A stretch of DNA of 64,000 nt from Saccharicrinis sp965230625 (GTDB lineage: Bacteria; Bacteroidota; Bacteroidia; Bacteroidales; Marinilabiliaceae), in contig CBDDLL010000002.1 of NCBI GenBank assembly GCA_965230625.1, positions 1-64,000 on the forward strand, in the 5' to 3' direction. Below are positions 28,907 through 37,388 of this stretch, one piece after another (the stretch's first letter is position 1; each line of letters opens with the position of its first letter). The position numbers and the translations under genes are program-made. The notes under the pieces were generated by a model that saw nothing but the letters and a program-made list of their open reading frames with translations, had not been told where the DNA came from and did not search any database.

Positions 28907-30424
28907 GTGAAAATTTTAACCCCTCAACAAATAAGGGAACTTGACCAATTCACCATAGATAATGAACCAATAGCGTCTATTGACTTAATGGAACGTGCTG
29001 CGCAAACCTGTTTAGATTGGTTAGTTAGTAATTTAGATAACACAACATATTATATTTTTGCAGGAACAGGTAATAATGGTGGTGATGGATTGGCTATTAC
29101 CAGGATGTTAAATGCATTTCCTTATAAAAAAAAGGCGTTTCTGGTAAAATTCTCCAACAAATTAAGCAAAGACGCTAATATAAATCTGAAGCATTTAAAC
29201 AAAACTGATTCTTCATGTTTAACAATTGTTGAAAACATTAAAGATATACCTATTAATGAAATTGAATCAGATGCCGTTATTATTGATGCCATATTTGGTT
29301 CGGGGTTAAATCGTGAACCAGAAGGATTGGTTAAACAGGTTATTGATATTATAAACAATTTACCAAACAAAGTAATTTCTATTGATATACCTTCGGGCTT
29401 GTTTGCCGAATACGATAAGAATCAAACTTTGGAACACTCAATAGTTCAGGCTGATGTTACTCTTACTTTTCAAATGCCTAAACTTTCGTTTTTACTTCCT
29501 GAAAACCAAAACTTTGTAGGCGATTGGCATATACTTGACATTAAGCTATTACCTGAGTACATTGAGGAACAAAAAACAGTGAATGCTTTAGTTACTGAAG
29601 ATCAAGCAAAAGTATTTTTAAAAAAACGTGCTAAACATAGCCATAAAGGTACTTTTGGCCATGCTTTACTTATTGCTGGAAGTTATGGAAAAATGGGTGC
29701 CGCGCTATTATCATCAAAAGCTTGTTTAAAATCTGGTGTTGGATTGTTAACTGCGCATATTCCTCACTGGGGCTACAATATTATTCAAACTGCTGTACCC
29801 GAGGCAATGACGAGTATTGATCGTTCTGAGATGATTTTTACTGAATTCCCCGAATTAGATAGTTATAATGCTATAGGAATTGGCCCTGGTTTAGGTAAAA
29901 AAAGAAACACAGCTTTAGCTTTTGAGGAGCTACTTGACAAAATTAATGGTCAAAGACTAGTAATTGATGCTGATGGTCTTAATATTTTAAGTGAAAACAA
30001 ACAATTACTTAACAAAATACCACCTAAAACAATACTTACACCCCACCCCAAAGAATTTGAGCGCCTTGTTGGAAGCTGGAATAACGATATGCATAAACTC
30101 AGCCTGTTAAAAGGGTTTTGTCAACAATACGAAGTTATTACAGTTTTAAAAGGAGCACATACTGTTACCTGCCATTCGGATGGAACATGCTATTTCAACG
30201 ACACAGGTAATCCGGGTATGGCAACTGCAGGAAGTGGTGATGTACTTACTGGAATAATTCTTGCATTACTGGCACAAGGCTATTCTCAAGAAGAAGCTGC
30301 CATGCTTGGGGTTTACATCCATGGATCTGCAGGAGATGCTGCACTTGATAAAGAGTCTGTAGAATCTTTAACTGCTTCGGATATAATAAGTAAGCTAGGA
30401 GCTGCGTTCAAAAAGATAAGTTAG
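28907..30424 (+). CDS. nnr: Bifunctional NAD(P)H-hydrate epimerase / ADP-dependent NAD(P)HX dehydratase
   Basis: 505 aa with a GTG start (MKILTPQQIRELD is the usual family N-terminus). The YjeF_N epimerase domain (about 1-220) has the GTGNNGGDG loop at 53-61 and converts R- to S-NAD(P)HX. The YjeF_C ribokinase-like dehydratase domain (about 235-500) has HPKEFERL and the NPGMATAGSGD motif with catalytic Asp445, restoring NAD(P)H using ADP. The enzyme repairs damaged nicotinamide cofactors in the cytoplasm. The DUF4831 gene follows 47 bp later and may be co-transcribed. Confidence 0.95.
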   Translation: MKILTPQQIRELDQFTIDNEPIASIDLMERAAQTCLDWLVSNLDNTTYYIFAGTGNNGGDGLAITRMLNAFPYKKKAFLVKFSNKLSKDANINLKHLNKTDSSCLTIVENIKDIPINEIESDAVIIDAIFGSGLNREPEGLVKQVIDIINNLPNKVISIDIPSGLFAEYDKNQTLEHSIVQADVTLTFQMPKLSFLLPENQNFVGDWHILDIKLLPEYIEEQKTVNALVTEDQAKVFLKKRAKHSHKGTFGHALLIAGSYGKMGAALLSSKACLKSGVGLLTAHIPHWGYNIIQTAVPEAMTSIDRSEMIFTEFPELDSYNAIGIGPGLGKKRNTALAFEELLDKINGQRLVIDADGLNILSENKQLLNKIPPKTILTPHPKEFERLVGSWNNDMHKLSLLKGFCQQYEVITVLKGAHTVTCHSDGTCYFNDTGNPGMATAGSGDVLTGIILALLAQGYSQEEAAMLGVYIHGSAGDAALDKESVESLTASDIISKLGAAFKKIS

Positions 30425-30471
30425 ATTTTACAGAACTAAAATAATTAATATTAAACAAACACATATAAATT

Positions 30472-31584
30472 ATGATTATCATAAAAAAAGCATCAATTGC
30501 AACATTAATCTTTCTATGCTTTGCATTTTCTATAAACTCACAAAAGAAAGTACCTAACAAAGTTGAAGTAAAACCTACAAAAGATGTTGTTGATGCCACT
30601 TCTCATTCTCTTACATATATGTTACCACAAACTACTATTAACGTAGAAATTGAGATGGAGAAGATTATTAAAAAAGCAGGACCATATTACCGCTATTCTC
30701 AACGTTATCTTAATTTAAATAATGTAATTACAAAGGACAGTGAAGAATGGATAATTAAAGGAGTTAAAATTTATACCACTGGTAAAGCAGATGAAAGTAA
30801 AAGGTACAGCATTTTTACAAAAGGTATTACATCTGCAAATATGGTCTCCTTAACTTCGGAAGGCGTTTTTTTAGGTATAAATAATAACGATATATATGAA
30901 GCTCAATCTGCAGATTTCGATAATCAATTAATACCTTCTTTAGACGACATTAGTTTTGATAATGTAGCCTTAAACGAAGAGTTACTTTATAAAACATCTA
31001 CCGCTGCAATGGCACAGGAGGCCGCAAATATGGTATATAAACTCAGAACAAGCAGAATTGAGCTTTTAACAGGAGAATCTGAAAACACTCCACCTGATGG
31101 TGAAGCTTATAAAGCAATATTAAAGGAAATTAAGAAACAAGAAAAAGATTTTGTTTCGCTTTTTGCCGGAAGAACTATTTCTGTTACTCAAACTAAAACT
31201 TTTAAAGTAACTCCAAATCCTTTAAGCAGTTATGCTAATCATGTACTATGCCGATTTAATAAACAAAAAGGTTTGGTAGATGCCATAGATATTACAGGAA
31301 CTCCCATTTACTTAAAAATGGATATTGAAAAATTAAAAAGACTGGAAAACAATAGAACAGAAGAACTTAAAGAGCCTATTAAAAATGGATTGTATTATAA
31401 TTTACCTGCAAAAGCTGTTGTAAATATTGTTGATAAAAACACTCCAATTGGTTCTCAAAAAGTTGATTTAGCACAATATGGCCAGGTTATATCTATGTCG
31501 CCATCAATTCTTGAAAAGGAAGGTATAGTTATTAAAATATGTCCGGTAACCGGGGCCTTAATTAGCATTTACAATGAACAGTAA
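30472..31584 (+). CDS. DUF4831-type exported protein
   Basis: 370 aa, signal peptide 1-23 (ends INSQ). The pattern LTYMLPQTTINVEIEMEK ... GPYYRYSQRYL ... ITKDSEEWIIKGVKI is that of the Bacteroidota DUF4831 family (PF16115 type), a beta-rich periplasmic protein of unknown role. The central stretch has EAANMVYKLRTSRIELLTGE, also typical of the family. Length is as expected. Located 47 bp downstream of the NAD(P)HX repair gene on the same strand; the pairing gives no clear functional hint. Confidence 0.75.
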   Translation: MIIIKKASIATLIFLCFAFSINSQKKVPNKVEVKPTKDVVDATSHSLTYMLPQTTINVEIEMEKIIKKAGPYYRYSQRYLNLNNVITKDSEEWIIKGVKIYTTGKADESKRYSIFTKGITSANMVSLTSEGVFLGINNNDIYEAQSADFDNQLIPSLDDISFDNVALNEELLYKTSTAAMAQEAANMVYKLRTSRIELLTGESENTPPDGEAYKAILKEIKKQEKDFVSLFAGRTISVTQTKTFKVTPNPLSSYANHVLCRFNKQKGLVDAIDITGTPIYLKMDIEKLKRLENNRTEELKEPIKNGLYYNLPAKAVVNIVDKNTPIGSQKVDLAQYGQVISMSPSILEKEGIVIKICPVTGALISIYNEQ

Positions 31585-31692
31585 TCAATGAAAGGACAAT
31601 AAACAGTGAACGATTGGTAGTAACCAATTTGGAGTACCAAAAACTGAAAACAAATTACTTACTATTATGATTGAAATCAGTTGCTTTCATTC

Positions 31693-31725
31693 TTTGTTAA
31701 GTTATATTTAGCAGAATTATTTTTG
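31693..31725 (+). promoter_or_regulatory. Bacteroidota-type promoter of pepD
   Basis: TTTG at 31693-31696, a 21-bp spacer and TATTTTTG at 31718-31725, 41 bp before the pepD ATG. Confidence 0.5.
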
Positions 31726-31765
31726 TACTACTCTCCGGTAATGTTTATCGGTTAAAAGAAAAATT

Positions 31766-33226
31766 ATGAACAACGAAATATCTAAATTAGAACCCGTTTC
31801 TCTTTGGGAGAATTTTTATGCTTTAACACAAATTCCTCGTCCTAGTAAAAAGGAAAAGCAAGCTGCAGATTACGTAACTGAGTTTGGTAAAAAACTAGGT
31901 TTAGAAACCATAGTTGATGCTGTTGGTAATGTAATTATTAAAAAACCAGCTACTCCTGGTATGGAAGACCGTAAAACGGTTGTACTTCAAGGTCATGTAG
32001 ACATGGTTCCTCAAAAAAACAGTGACAAGGTTCACGATTTTGAGAAAGATCCTATTGAAACTTACATTGAAGATGGTTGGGTAAAAGCAAACGGAACAAC
32101 TCTGGGTGCCGATAATGGAATTGGAGTTGCTACAGCTATGGCCATTCTTCAATCTACAGACTTACAACATGGTCCTATTGAGGCTCTTTTTACTATTGAC
32201 GAAGAAACGGGTATGACTGGTGCTTTTGGTCTTGAACCAGGACTACTTGATGCTGACATTTTAATTAACACAGACTCCGAGGACGAAGGGGAGCTTTATG
32301 TTGGGTGTGCAGGTGGTTCTAATGCAAACATGACATTTAAGTATAATGAGGTTAAGCCTAAGGCAAACTCTGTTGCTTTTAAAATTTCATTAACTGGATT
32401 AAAAGGAGGTCACTCCGGTATGGATATTATTCTGGGGCGTGGAAATGCCAATAAATTGATTTTCCGTTTGCTTAAAGAGGTAATTGCTGCTTATGGTGTT
32501 CGATTAACTTCAATTGATGGAGGCAGTTTGCGTAATGCTATTCCAAGAGAGGCTTTTGCGATTGTAACTGTACCCGATAATAATGTTATTGAATTTACCG
32601 AAACTGTTGAAGAATTTCTGACTATTTATAAAAGTGAGTTAGCTGCTACGGAACCTGACCTATCGTTAGTTGCTGAAAAATGTGAAATGCCGGATAGTAT
32701 AATGGACGAATTAGCACAGGATGATCTGGTAAATGCTATTCAGGCTTGTCCTAACGGTGTTATTCGTATGAGCGACAGCATGCCTGGACTTGTTGAAACA
32801 TCTTTGAACCTTGCTATTGTAAAATCAGAAGGTGGTACAACAACAGCCATGTGTTTAATCAGAAGTTCAGTTGATACAGCTAAAGATGATGTAGAATCAA
32901 CTCTTGAAAGCTTGTTTAGATTGGCTGGAGCCGAAGTTGAATTTAGTGGTCAATACCCAGGGTGGAAGCCTAATCCAGATTCAGAAATTCTTACAGTAAT
33001 GAAAGAAGTTTATAATAAAGAATTTGGAAAAGTTCCTGAAATTAAAGGAATTCATGCTGGTTTAGAATGTGGAATCCTTGGAGCTGCTTATCCTAACTGG
33101 GACATGATTTCGTTTGGACCAACTATTCGTTTTCCTCACTCTCCTGATGAAAAAGTAAATATCGAAACAGTTGAAAAATTCTGGAAGTTCTTGGTAGAAA
33201 CCTTAAAGAATGTTCCTACTAAATAA
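31766..33226 (+). CDS. pepD: Aminoacyl-histidine dipeptidase (M20 family)
   Basis: 486 aa, no signal peptide, cytoplasmic. Di-zinc M20 metallopeptidase: His77 and Asp79 in GHVDMVP, bridging Asp116 in LGADNG, general-base Glu146 and Glu147 in DEETGMTG, and a later LECG segment with the C-terminal metal-ligand region (SPDEK). The lid/dimerisation domain occupies about 200-380. PepD cleaves dipeptides, classically Xaa-His such as carnosine, feeding amino-acid pools together with the POT importer upstream. A hairpin terminator follows. Confidence 0.93.
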   Translation: MNNEISKLEPVSLWENFYALTQIPRPSKKEKQAADYVTEFGKKLGLETIVDAVGNVIIKKPATPGMEDRKTVVLQGHVDMVPQKNSDKVHDFEKDPIETYIEDGWVKANGTTLGADNGIGVATAMAILQSTDLQHGPIEALFTIDEETGMTGAFGLEPGLLDADILINTDSEDEGELYVGCAGGSNANMTFKYNEVKPKANSVAFKISLTGLKGGHSGMDIILGRGNANKLIFRLLKEVIAAYGVRLTSIDGGSLRNAIPREAFAIVTVPDNNVIEFTETVEEFLTIYKSELAATEPDLSLVAEKCEMPDSIMDELAQDDLVNAIQACPNGVIRMSDSMPGLVETSLNLAIVKSEGGTTTAMCLIRSSVDTAKDDVESTLESLFRLAGAEVEFSGQYPGWKPNPDSEILTVMKEVYNKEFGKVPEIKGIHAGLECGILGAAYPNWDMISFGPTIRFPHSPDEKVNIETVEKFWKFLVETLKNVPTK

Positions 33227-33237
33227 TTTTATCAATT

Positions 33238-33275
33238 AAAGTATGCTTGTAATTTTTATAATATAAGCATACTTT
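33238..33275 (+). terminator. Terminator of pepD
   Basis: Perfect 11-bp inverted repeat AAAGTATGCTT / AAGCATACTTT with a 16-nt loop, 12 bp after the stop codon, then a T-rich run. Confidence 0.85.
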
Positions 33276-33325
33276 ATTTTTCATAGTAAACTATCATTTC
33301 TATTTCATTAAGAAGACAATATTAA

Positions 33326-34620
33326 GGGCATCTCTAAAAACTAAAATTAAAATATAATTCAGAATATTAATACTTTAGCGATGAATCTATGCACAAAAAG
33401 CATAATATTACAGTATTAAATAAGAGAAAAGATGAAAAATATAAACCCACTAGGATTGTTTGATGATCATTTTTTAATGGAAAAGTTGACAAAATTAGGT
33501 GACCCTCTTCAAAAGCTGAATGAATTTATAGATTGGAATATCTTCAAAACCCCATTGTTAAAGGCATTGGAGAATTCAAGTGCTGAAACCTCAAAAGGAG
33601 GCCGCCCACCATTTGACAGGCTCATGATGTTTAAGGCACTAATACTCCAAGGTCTTTATAACTTATCCGATGATCAGCTTGAATATCAGATCGTAGACAG
33701 GGCAAGCTTCAAACGGTTTTTAGAAATCAAAAAGAGTGATAAAGTACCTGACAGTAAGACTTTCTGGGCTTTTAGAGAGTTGCTTGTTGAAAAGAATGTC
33801 ATTGAAGACATGTTTAAAACATTCAATGAACTTCTTGATACTGCAGGAGTATTTGCTAACGAAGGAAAGATGGTTGATGCGAGCTTCGTAGAAGCTCCTC
33901 GCCAACGAAACAACCGGGAAGAAAATAAACATATCAAACAGACAGGCACGGCTCCTGAGGATTGGAAAGAAAAACCAAACAAACTTCGCCAGAAAGATAT
34001 TGATGCACGCTGGACTAAAAAGAACTTTGTTACTTTCTATGGTTACAAGAACCATGTCAAAGCTGACACAAGGACTAAATTGGTTGAAGATTATGTTGTT
34101 ACTGACGCATCGGTTCATGACTCCCAGGTAATAAAAGAATTATTGACCCCAAAAGATAAAGGGCAACCGCTTTATGCTGATAGTGCTTATGGTGGTGAAG
34201 AGCAAGAAAGAGTATATAAGGAAAAGGAAGTGATCAACAAAGTACATGAAAAAGGGCACAGGAACAAACCCCTAACTGAAAAGCAAAAGGCCGATAACCG
34301 TGAAAAATCAAAAACACGAGCCAGGGTAGAACATATATTTGGCTTTGTAGAGAATAGCATGAATGGTTCAATAGTAAGAACTATAGGTATGGCAAGAGCA
34401 AAAGCTAAAATCGGAATAATGAACTTAACTTATAATATAAACCGGTGCGTGCAGTTAAAAATCAAGGTTTCAATGGGGTAGGTATGCCCATTGGTCAATT
34501 CAAAAAATCGCTATATTGCTGATAAACTGAATATTGAGAAATCCAAGTAACTTTAGATATTTTGTAGACTGGGAATTCCTACTAATCAGAAAATCAAAAA
34601 ACAAGTTTTTAGAGATGCCC
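33326..34620 (+). mobile_element. IS5-family insertion sequence, complete
   Basis: 1295 bp bounded by perfect 17-bp terminal inverted repeats (GGGCATCTCTAAAAACT at 33326-33342 and its complement at 34604-34620). A 4-bp target duplication TTAA flanks it (33322-33325 and 34621-34624), matching the YTAR target of the IS5 subgroup. One intact transposase gene lies inside. Perfect ends, target repeats and an intact gene indicate a recent insertion. It sits between pepD and the first cassette boundary. Confidence 0.93.
33432..34481 (+). CDS. IS5-family transposase (DDE)
   Basis: 349 aa, full length for the IS5 subgroup. An N-terminal DUF772-type helical domain (about 45-125, GGRPPFDRLMMFKALILQ) precedes the RNase H-like DDE domain: Asp in KMVDASFVEAP (about 148), Asp in LYADSAYGG (about 246) and the C-terminal Glu in TRARVEHIFGF (about 312). 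It catalyses cut-and-paste transposition through the 17-bp ends. The frame is intact, so the element may be active. Confidence 0.95.
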   Translation: MKNINPLGLFDDHFLMEKLTKLGDPLQKLNEFIDWNIFKTPLLKALENSSAETSKGGRPPFDRLMMFKALILQGLYNLSDDQLEYQIVDRASFKRFLEIKKSDKVPDSKTFWAFRELLVEKNVIEDMFKTFNELLDTAGVFANEGKMVDASFVEAPRQRNNREENKHIKQTGTAPEDWKEKPNKLRQKDIDARWTKKNFVTFYGYKNHVKADTRTKLVEDYVVTDASVHDSQVIKELLTPKDKGQPLYADSAYGGEEQERVYKEKEVINKVHEKGHRNKPLTEKQKADNREKSKTRARVEHIFGFVENSMNGSIVRTIGMARAKAKIGIMNLTYNINRCVQLKIKVSMG

Positions 34621-34624
34621 TTAA

Positions 34625-34753
34625 TCAATGCATTTAATGCAAAAAACGATAACTCCGTATATAAAATATTCATATACACTCGTTATATCAAGCACTTACA
34701 ACGACAAATCATATAACATATAATAGATATAAACGTAATAACAGAGTGCAACA
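34625..34753. other. Left junction of the cassette array
   Basis: About 130 bp of AT-rich DNA between the IS5 target repeat and the first GTTAGGCGC boundary. It ends GAGTGCAACA just before the boundary. It may be an attI-like or truncated attC sequence; no integrase gene adjoins it. Confidence 0.4.
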
Positions 34754-34821
34754 GTTAGGCGCAATACGAGGCAGAGTGCAAATTAACTTGAGAATAACTG
34801 ATTAAAGACAATGATTATAAA

Positions 34822-35724
34822 ATGAAATCTTGGAAAGACATTGCATTATTAGCTCCAATAATAATTATTGCTGGATTATTAAAGCAAATTATATACTATG
34901 CATTTTTCAATGTTCCAATAGTTCAATTTATTGACTTAAATGAGATTATAGTTCTTTTCTCGGAGGATATTCTTCATATAATTGGGTTGTTCGTAATCTT
35001 AGGTTTTATTAGTTTTCTTGGACACAATGCTAAGACAGAATGGAAACTTCTTCGGTTTCAAGTAAAATACTACAATGAAAATGAAATATTATTAAGAATA
35101 TGGAAATATATTACGATAAACTATGTGAATATTCTCATTCTTCTAGGATTAGCTATTTTAATTTGGTCAGATGTTTTCGATAAAGAAGAGTTAGATGTAA
35201 CGACAAGGATACTTATTGGCATTGATACAATTTTCTTTCTAATCAGATTTGGAATTTATGAAATAAAAAGGGATTTATATAGGAAAGGTAAACTTGAAAA
35301 GAAAAATAAGCGGATTGAAAATAATTTTGCAATTTTTATTCTTGCGATAAATTTAATTTTAATTTTCTCTGTCAAAGAAGTTGATAGAGTTAAATATCAA
35401 GGAAAATATTCTAATGTTACTATAACCCTTAAAAATGACACATTAGTTTCTGATAGTACTTCTTTCTTTATTGGAAAAACAAAAAATTATATCTTTTTTT
35501 ATAAAACACAGACCAATAAAACAAGAGTTATTCCTTGTAATAGAGTCATTGAGATTGAATTTGGGAAAATAATTAGACCATTTTGGGAGGTAGAGAATAA
35601 AGAAGAATCTGATTCCACTATACTTGAGTTAGATGTAAAAATTGACTCTTTAGAGAATACGATAAAAAAAGAATCGGATAGCATATATATAAAAAGTAAA
35701 GCGCCTAACACTTTGTATAAGTAA
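34822..35724 (+). CDS. Cassette A: hypothetical membrane protein, 300 aa
   Basis: Not recognised. Four to five hydrophobic helices (about 7-25, 45-65, 90-113, 125-140 and 165-185) precede a C-terminal soluble part of about 110 residues (SVKEVDRVKYQGKYSNVTI onward) rich in beta-strand pattern and ending in a charged helix. The stop codon lies inside the attC site: the last codons overlap the R'' box GCGCCTAAC, so the site contributes the protein's C-terminus. It is the only gene of the first cassette (GTTAGGCGC at 34754 to GCGCCTAAC at 35709). Confidence 0.7.
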   Translation: MKSWKDIALLAPIIIIAGLLKQIIYYAFFNVPIVQFIDLNEIIVLFSEDILHIIGLFVILGFISFLGHNAKTEWKLLRFQVKYYNENEILLRIWKYITINYVNILILLGLAILIWSDVFDKEELDVTTRILIGIDTIFFLIRFGIYEIKRDLYRKGKLEKKNKRIENNFAIFILAINLILIFSVKEVDRVKYQGKYSNVTITLKNDTLVSDSTSFFIGKTKNYIFFYKTQTNKTRVIPCNRVIEIEFGKIIRPFWEVENKEESDSTILELDVKIDSLENTIKKESDSIYIKSKAPNTLYK

Positions 35725-35830
35725 TGGCAGGCGATGTAATAAATATCAGGGTTAATAACCCGCTCAAACTGCGTAGCGGTTTGACAGGGATGAAGCCCGC
35801 AATCTGCCACTACTCATACAATTTACCGTT
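35701..35830 (+). repeat. attC-like site A
   Basis: R'' GCGCCTAAC (35701-35709) pairs with its cassette's start at 34754. The inner arm TTGTATAAGTAATGGCAG (35713-35730) pairs with CTGCCACTACTCATACAA (35804-35821), 16 of 18 with two G-T pairs. The site ends CCGTT at 35830, where cassette B begins. Confidence 0.78.
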
Positions 35831-35857
35831 GTGCTTCATTATAGGAACGATGTACCA

Positions 35858-36259
35858 ATGAGAAAATTCAAGAGATTTAATAAAGAAAGTTCTACTGGTA
35901 ACCAGTTTAAGCTTGACTCAGTTGAGCAATTTTCGAGTAAAATAAAATCATATTACATTGACTTTGTTGGAGAGATGATTTCAGATGATGTTTTGTCTGT
36001 TATTTGTGATTTTTTAGCAGCACATTTTCACGAGGAATATTCAAGGTTTAGGATTCAGTACCCTAAGTCGATTAAAAGATACTCGACACTTAAAGAAGGT
36101 GATTTAGAAAATCCTCTGGTTATGGACAAGGTTATTACATTTTGTAAGGAAAAGTATGATAAAGAGTATCAGGATATTTGTTCTAAATTGTTTAAAATGA
36201 CTTTAGAAGAATTGATTGATTATGAAAAACAGCGGATAGAATTTTATAAAATGTTTTAA
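35858..36259 (+). CDS. Cassette B1: hypothetical soluble protein, 133 aa
   Basis: Not recognised. The frame is open from a GTG at 35831 inside the R' box, but the ATG at 35858 is preferred as start. The protein is hydrophilic and mostly helical, with no signal peptide or membrane segment; it contains a DFLAAHFHEEYSRF helix and a YEKQRIEFYKMF end. It precedes a second gene in the same cassette by 35 bp, suggesting co-transcription. Confidence 0.6.
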   Translation: MRKFKRFNKESSTGNQFKLDSVEQFSSKIKSYYIDFVGEMISDDVLSVICDFLAAHFHEEYSRFRIQYPKSIKRYSTLKEGDLENPLVMDKVITFCKEKYDKEYQDICSKLFKMTLEELIDYEKQRIEFYKMF

Positions 36260-36294
36260 AAGTGTAACCTAAAAAAACTGACAAATAGAAGCGG

Positions 36295-36813
36295 ATGTTT
36301 AAAAAGAAAAAAAGCAGAGAAAAAGAAAAAAGTACACTTGACGATGATTTTAAAAAAGAAATGCCAGCAATGTTAGCTGAACTCTCATTTATATTTCTAC
36401 CATTTATTGTCATCTTAATTGTAAACCTATCAAAAGGAGATTGGATAAAGTTAATTCAAACTGCCGACTGGGCATTAGCTTCTGCTTTATTATATGGACA
36501 GACAATAGTGAAAATAATTATGGGTGTTGCATCACGTGAACATGCTTTTCACCATCAAAATTTTGGACTAATAAGTGCTTTAATTATAGCATTGGGATTA
36601 GTGCCTTCAATATTGATAATTGCGATTTTTGAGCTGAATCAGAATATATCAATTGGACTTATAATCGCTCAATTTGTACTTCTTGGATTTGCTATTTATG
36701 TGTTTTTACTTTTTGGGACTTTAGGACAAATTCTTTTCTCTAATTCCTTTAGACATAAATTATCAAAAATCCTTGGACTCGATAAGAAGGAAGAAGAAAA
36801 AGTTGAAAAATAA
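36295..36813 (+). CDS. Cassette B2: hypothetical membrane protein, 172 aa
   Basis: Not recognised. A basic, charged N-terminus (KKKKSREKEK) is followed by four hydrophobic helices (about 27-46, 57-78, 90-113, 120-145) and a charged cytoplasmic tail (LDKKEEEKVEK). Most likely an inner-membrane protein with both ends inside. It is the second gene of the two-gene cassette B; the stop codon lies 4 bp before the R'' box AAGCACAAC. Confidence 0.65.
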   Translation: MFKKKKSREKEKSTLDDDFKKEMPAMLAELSFIFLPFIVILIVNLSKGDWIKLIQTADWALASALLYGQTIVKIIMGVASREHAFHHQNFGLISALIIALGLVPSILIIAIFELNQNISIGLIIAQFVLLGFAIYVFLLFGTLGQILFSNSFRHKLSKILGLDKKEEEKVEK

Positions 36814-36816
36814 CGA

Positions 36817-37011
36817 AAGCACAACAATGTATAAAAAACATAAGTGGCTCAGTGGTTTACGAGAAGTTTGCACATTTATTCAGCTCCGCCAAATCTGCGA
36901 TTTGACGGGTTGTTTTAAAACTTTAAATTTGTGTCAAAACGCAAATTTGGCTCAGTGCAAACTGACAGGTAAGTGCTTCGAAATCCCTTACGAAATCATA
37001 CACTCAACGTT
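36817..37011 (+). repeat. attC-like site B
   Basis: R'' AAGCACAAC (36817-36825) is the exact complement of the cassette start GTTGTGCTT at 35828-35836. About 195 bp of inner stem sequence follow, including GCCAAATCTGCGATTTG-type inverted segments, and the site ends CAACGTT at 37011. No gene lies in this 350-bp gap. Confidence 0.75.
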
Positions 37012-37037
37012 GTATGCAAGCTTGACCTACCACACGT

Positions 37038-37097
37038 AAAGCACATTTTATTTTTTCCGTGCCTCCAAAAATCAAAAGAGCTTTCCTTTGCAAACGC
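37038..37097 (+). repeat. Direct repeat flanking the defence-like operon (left copy)
   Basis: About 58 bp starting AAGCACATTT and ending AACGC. It is roughly 80% identical, in the same orientation, to 42756-42810 beyond the last gene of the operon. Confidence 0.7.
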
Positions 37098-37139
37098 TCA
37101 ATAGATATCCAGAAAATCGAAATGATTATCCATTTTTTA

Positions 37140-37158
37140 TATATTTGTATCAACAAAT
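37140..37158 (+). promoter_or_regulatory. Probable -7 box and operator of the five-gene operon
   Basis: TATATTTG (37140-37147) matches the phylum -7 box, 19 bp before the first ATG. It overlaps a perfect palindrome ATTTGT-atca-ACAAAT (37143-37158), well placed for repression by the XRE protein encoded next. No clear -33 box is seen. Confidence 0.45.
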
Positions 37159-37166
37159 TCTAAATA

Positions 37167-37388
37167 ATGACAGAATTAGGAGAGTTTTTAAAGAAGAAAT
37201 CTGTTAATAAGGCAGAAGTATCAAGAAGGACTGGGATTAATCCTTCTCGTCTAAGTGAATTAAGTTTAAATTCTAAAGCGAGATTAACAGCTGAAGAAGT
37301 ATACTTAATAGCTTTGGCTCTGGATATAGAACCAGTAATTATTTTAGATGAAGTATGTAAAAATGTAGAATTAGTATCTGAAAAATAA
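37167..37388 (+). CDS. XRE-family regulator (operon gene 1)
   Basis: 73 aa, essentially one Cro/C1-type helix-turn-helix: GEFLKKKSVNKAEVSRRTGI (helices 1-2) and NPSRLSELSLNSKARLT (recognition helix), then YLIALALDIEPVIIL. It probably controls the operon, acting at the palindrome that overlaps the -7 box. Its TAA shares one base with the ATG of the kinase gene (TAATG at 37386-37390), indicating translational coupling. Small XRE controllers of this kind are common at the head of restriction-modification operons. Confidence 0.85.
   Translation: MTELGEFLKKKSVNKAEVSRRTGINPSRLSELSLNSKARLTAEEVYLIALALDIEPVIILDEVCKNVELVSEK

Noticed and set aside
33686..34118. Antisense frames within the IS5 transposase
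   Set aside because: Shadows of the intact transposase; no start signals or family resemblance.
34534..34716. Short frame across the right end of the IS5 element
   Set aside because: It crosses the terminal repeat and target duplication, so it arose by chance at the insertion junction.
36773..37039. An 88-codon frame after cassette B2
   Set aside because: It spans attC-like site B and its hairpins, begins inside the preceding gene and has no coding character.
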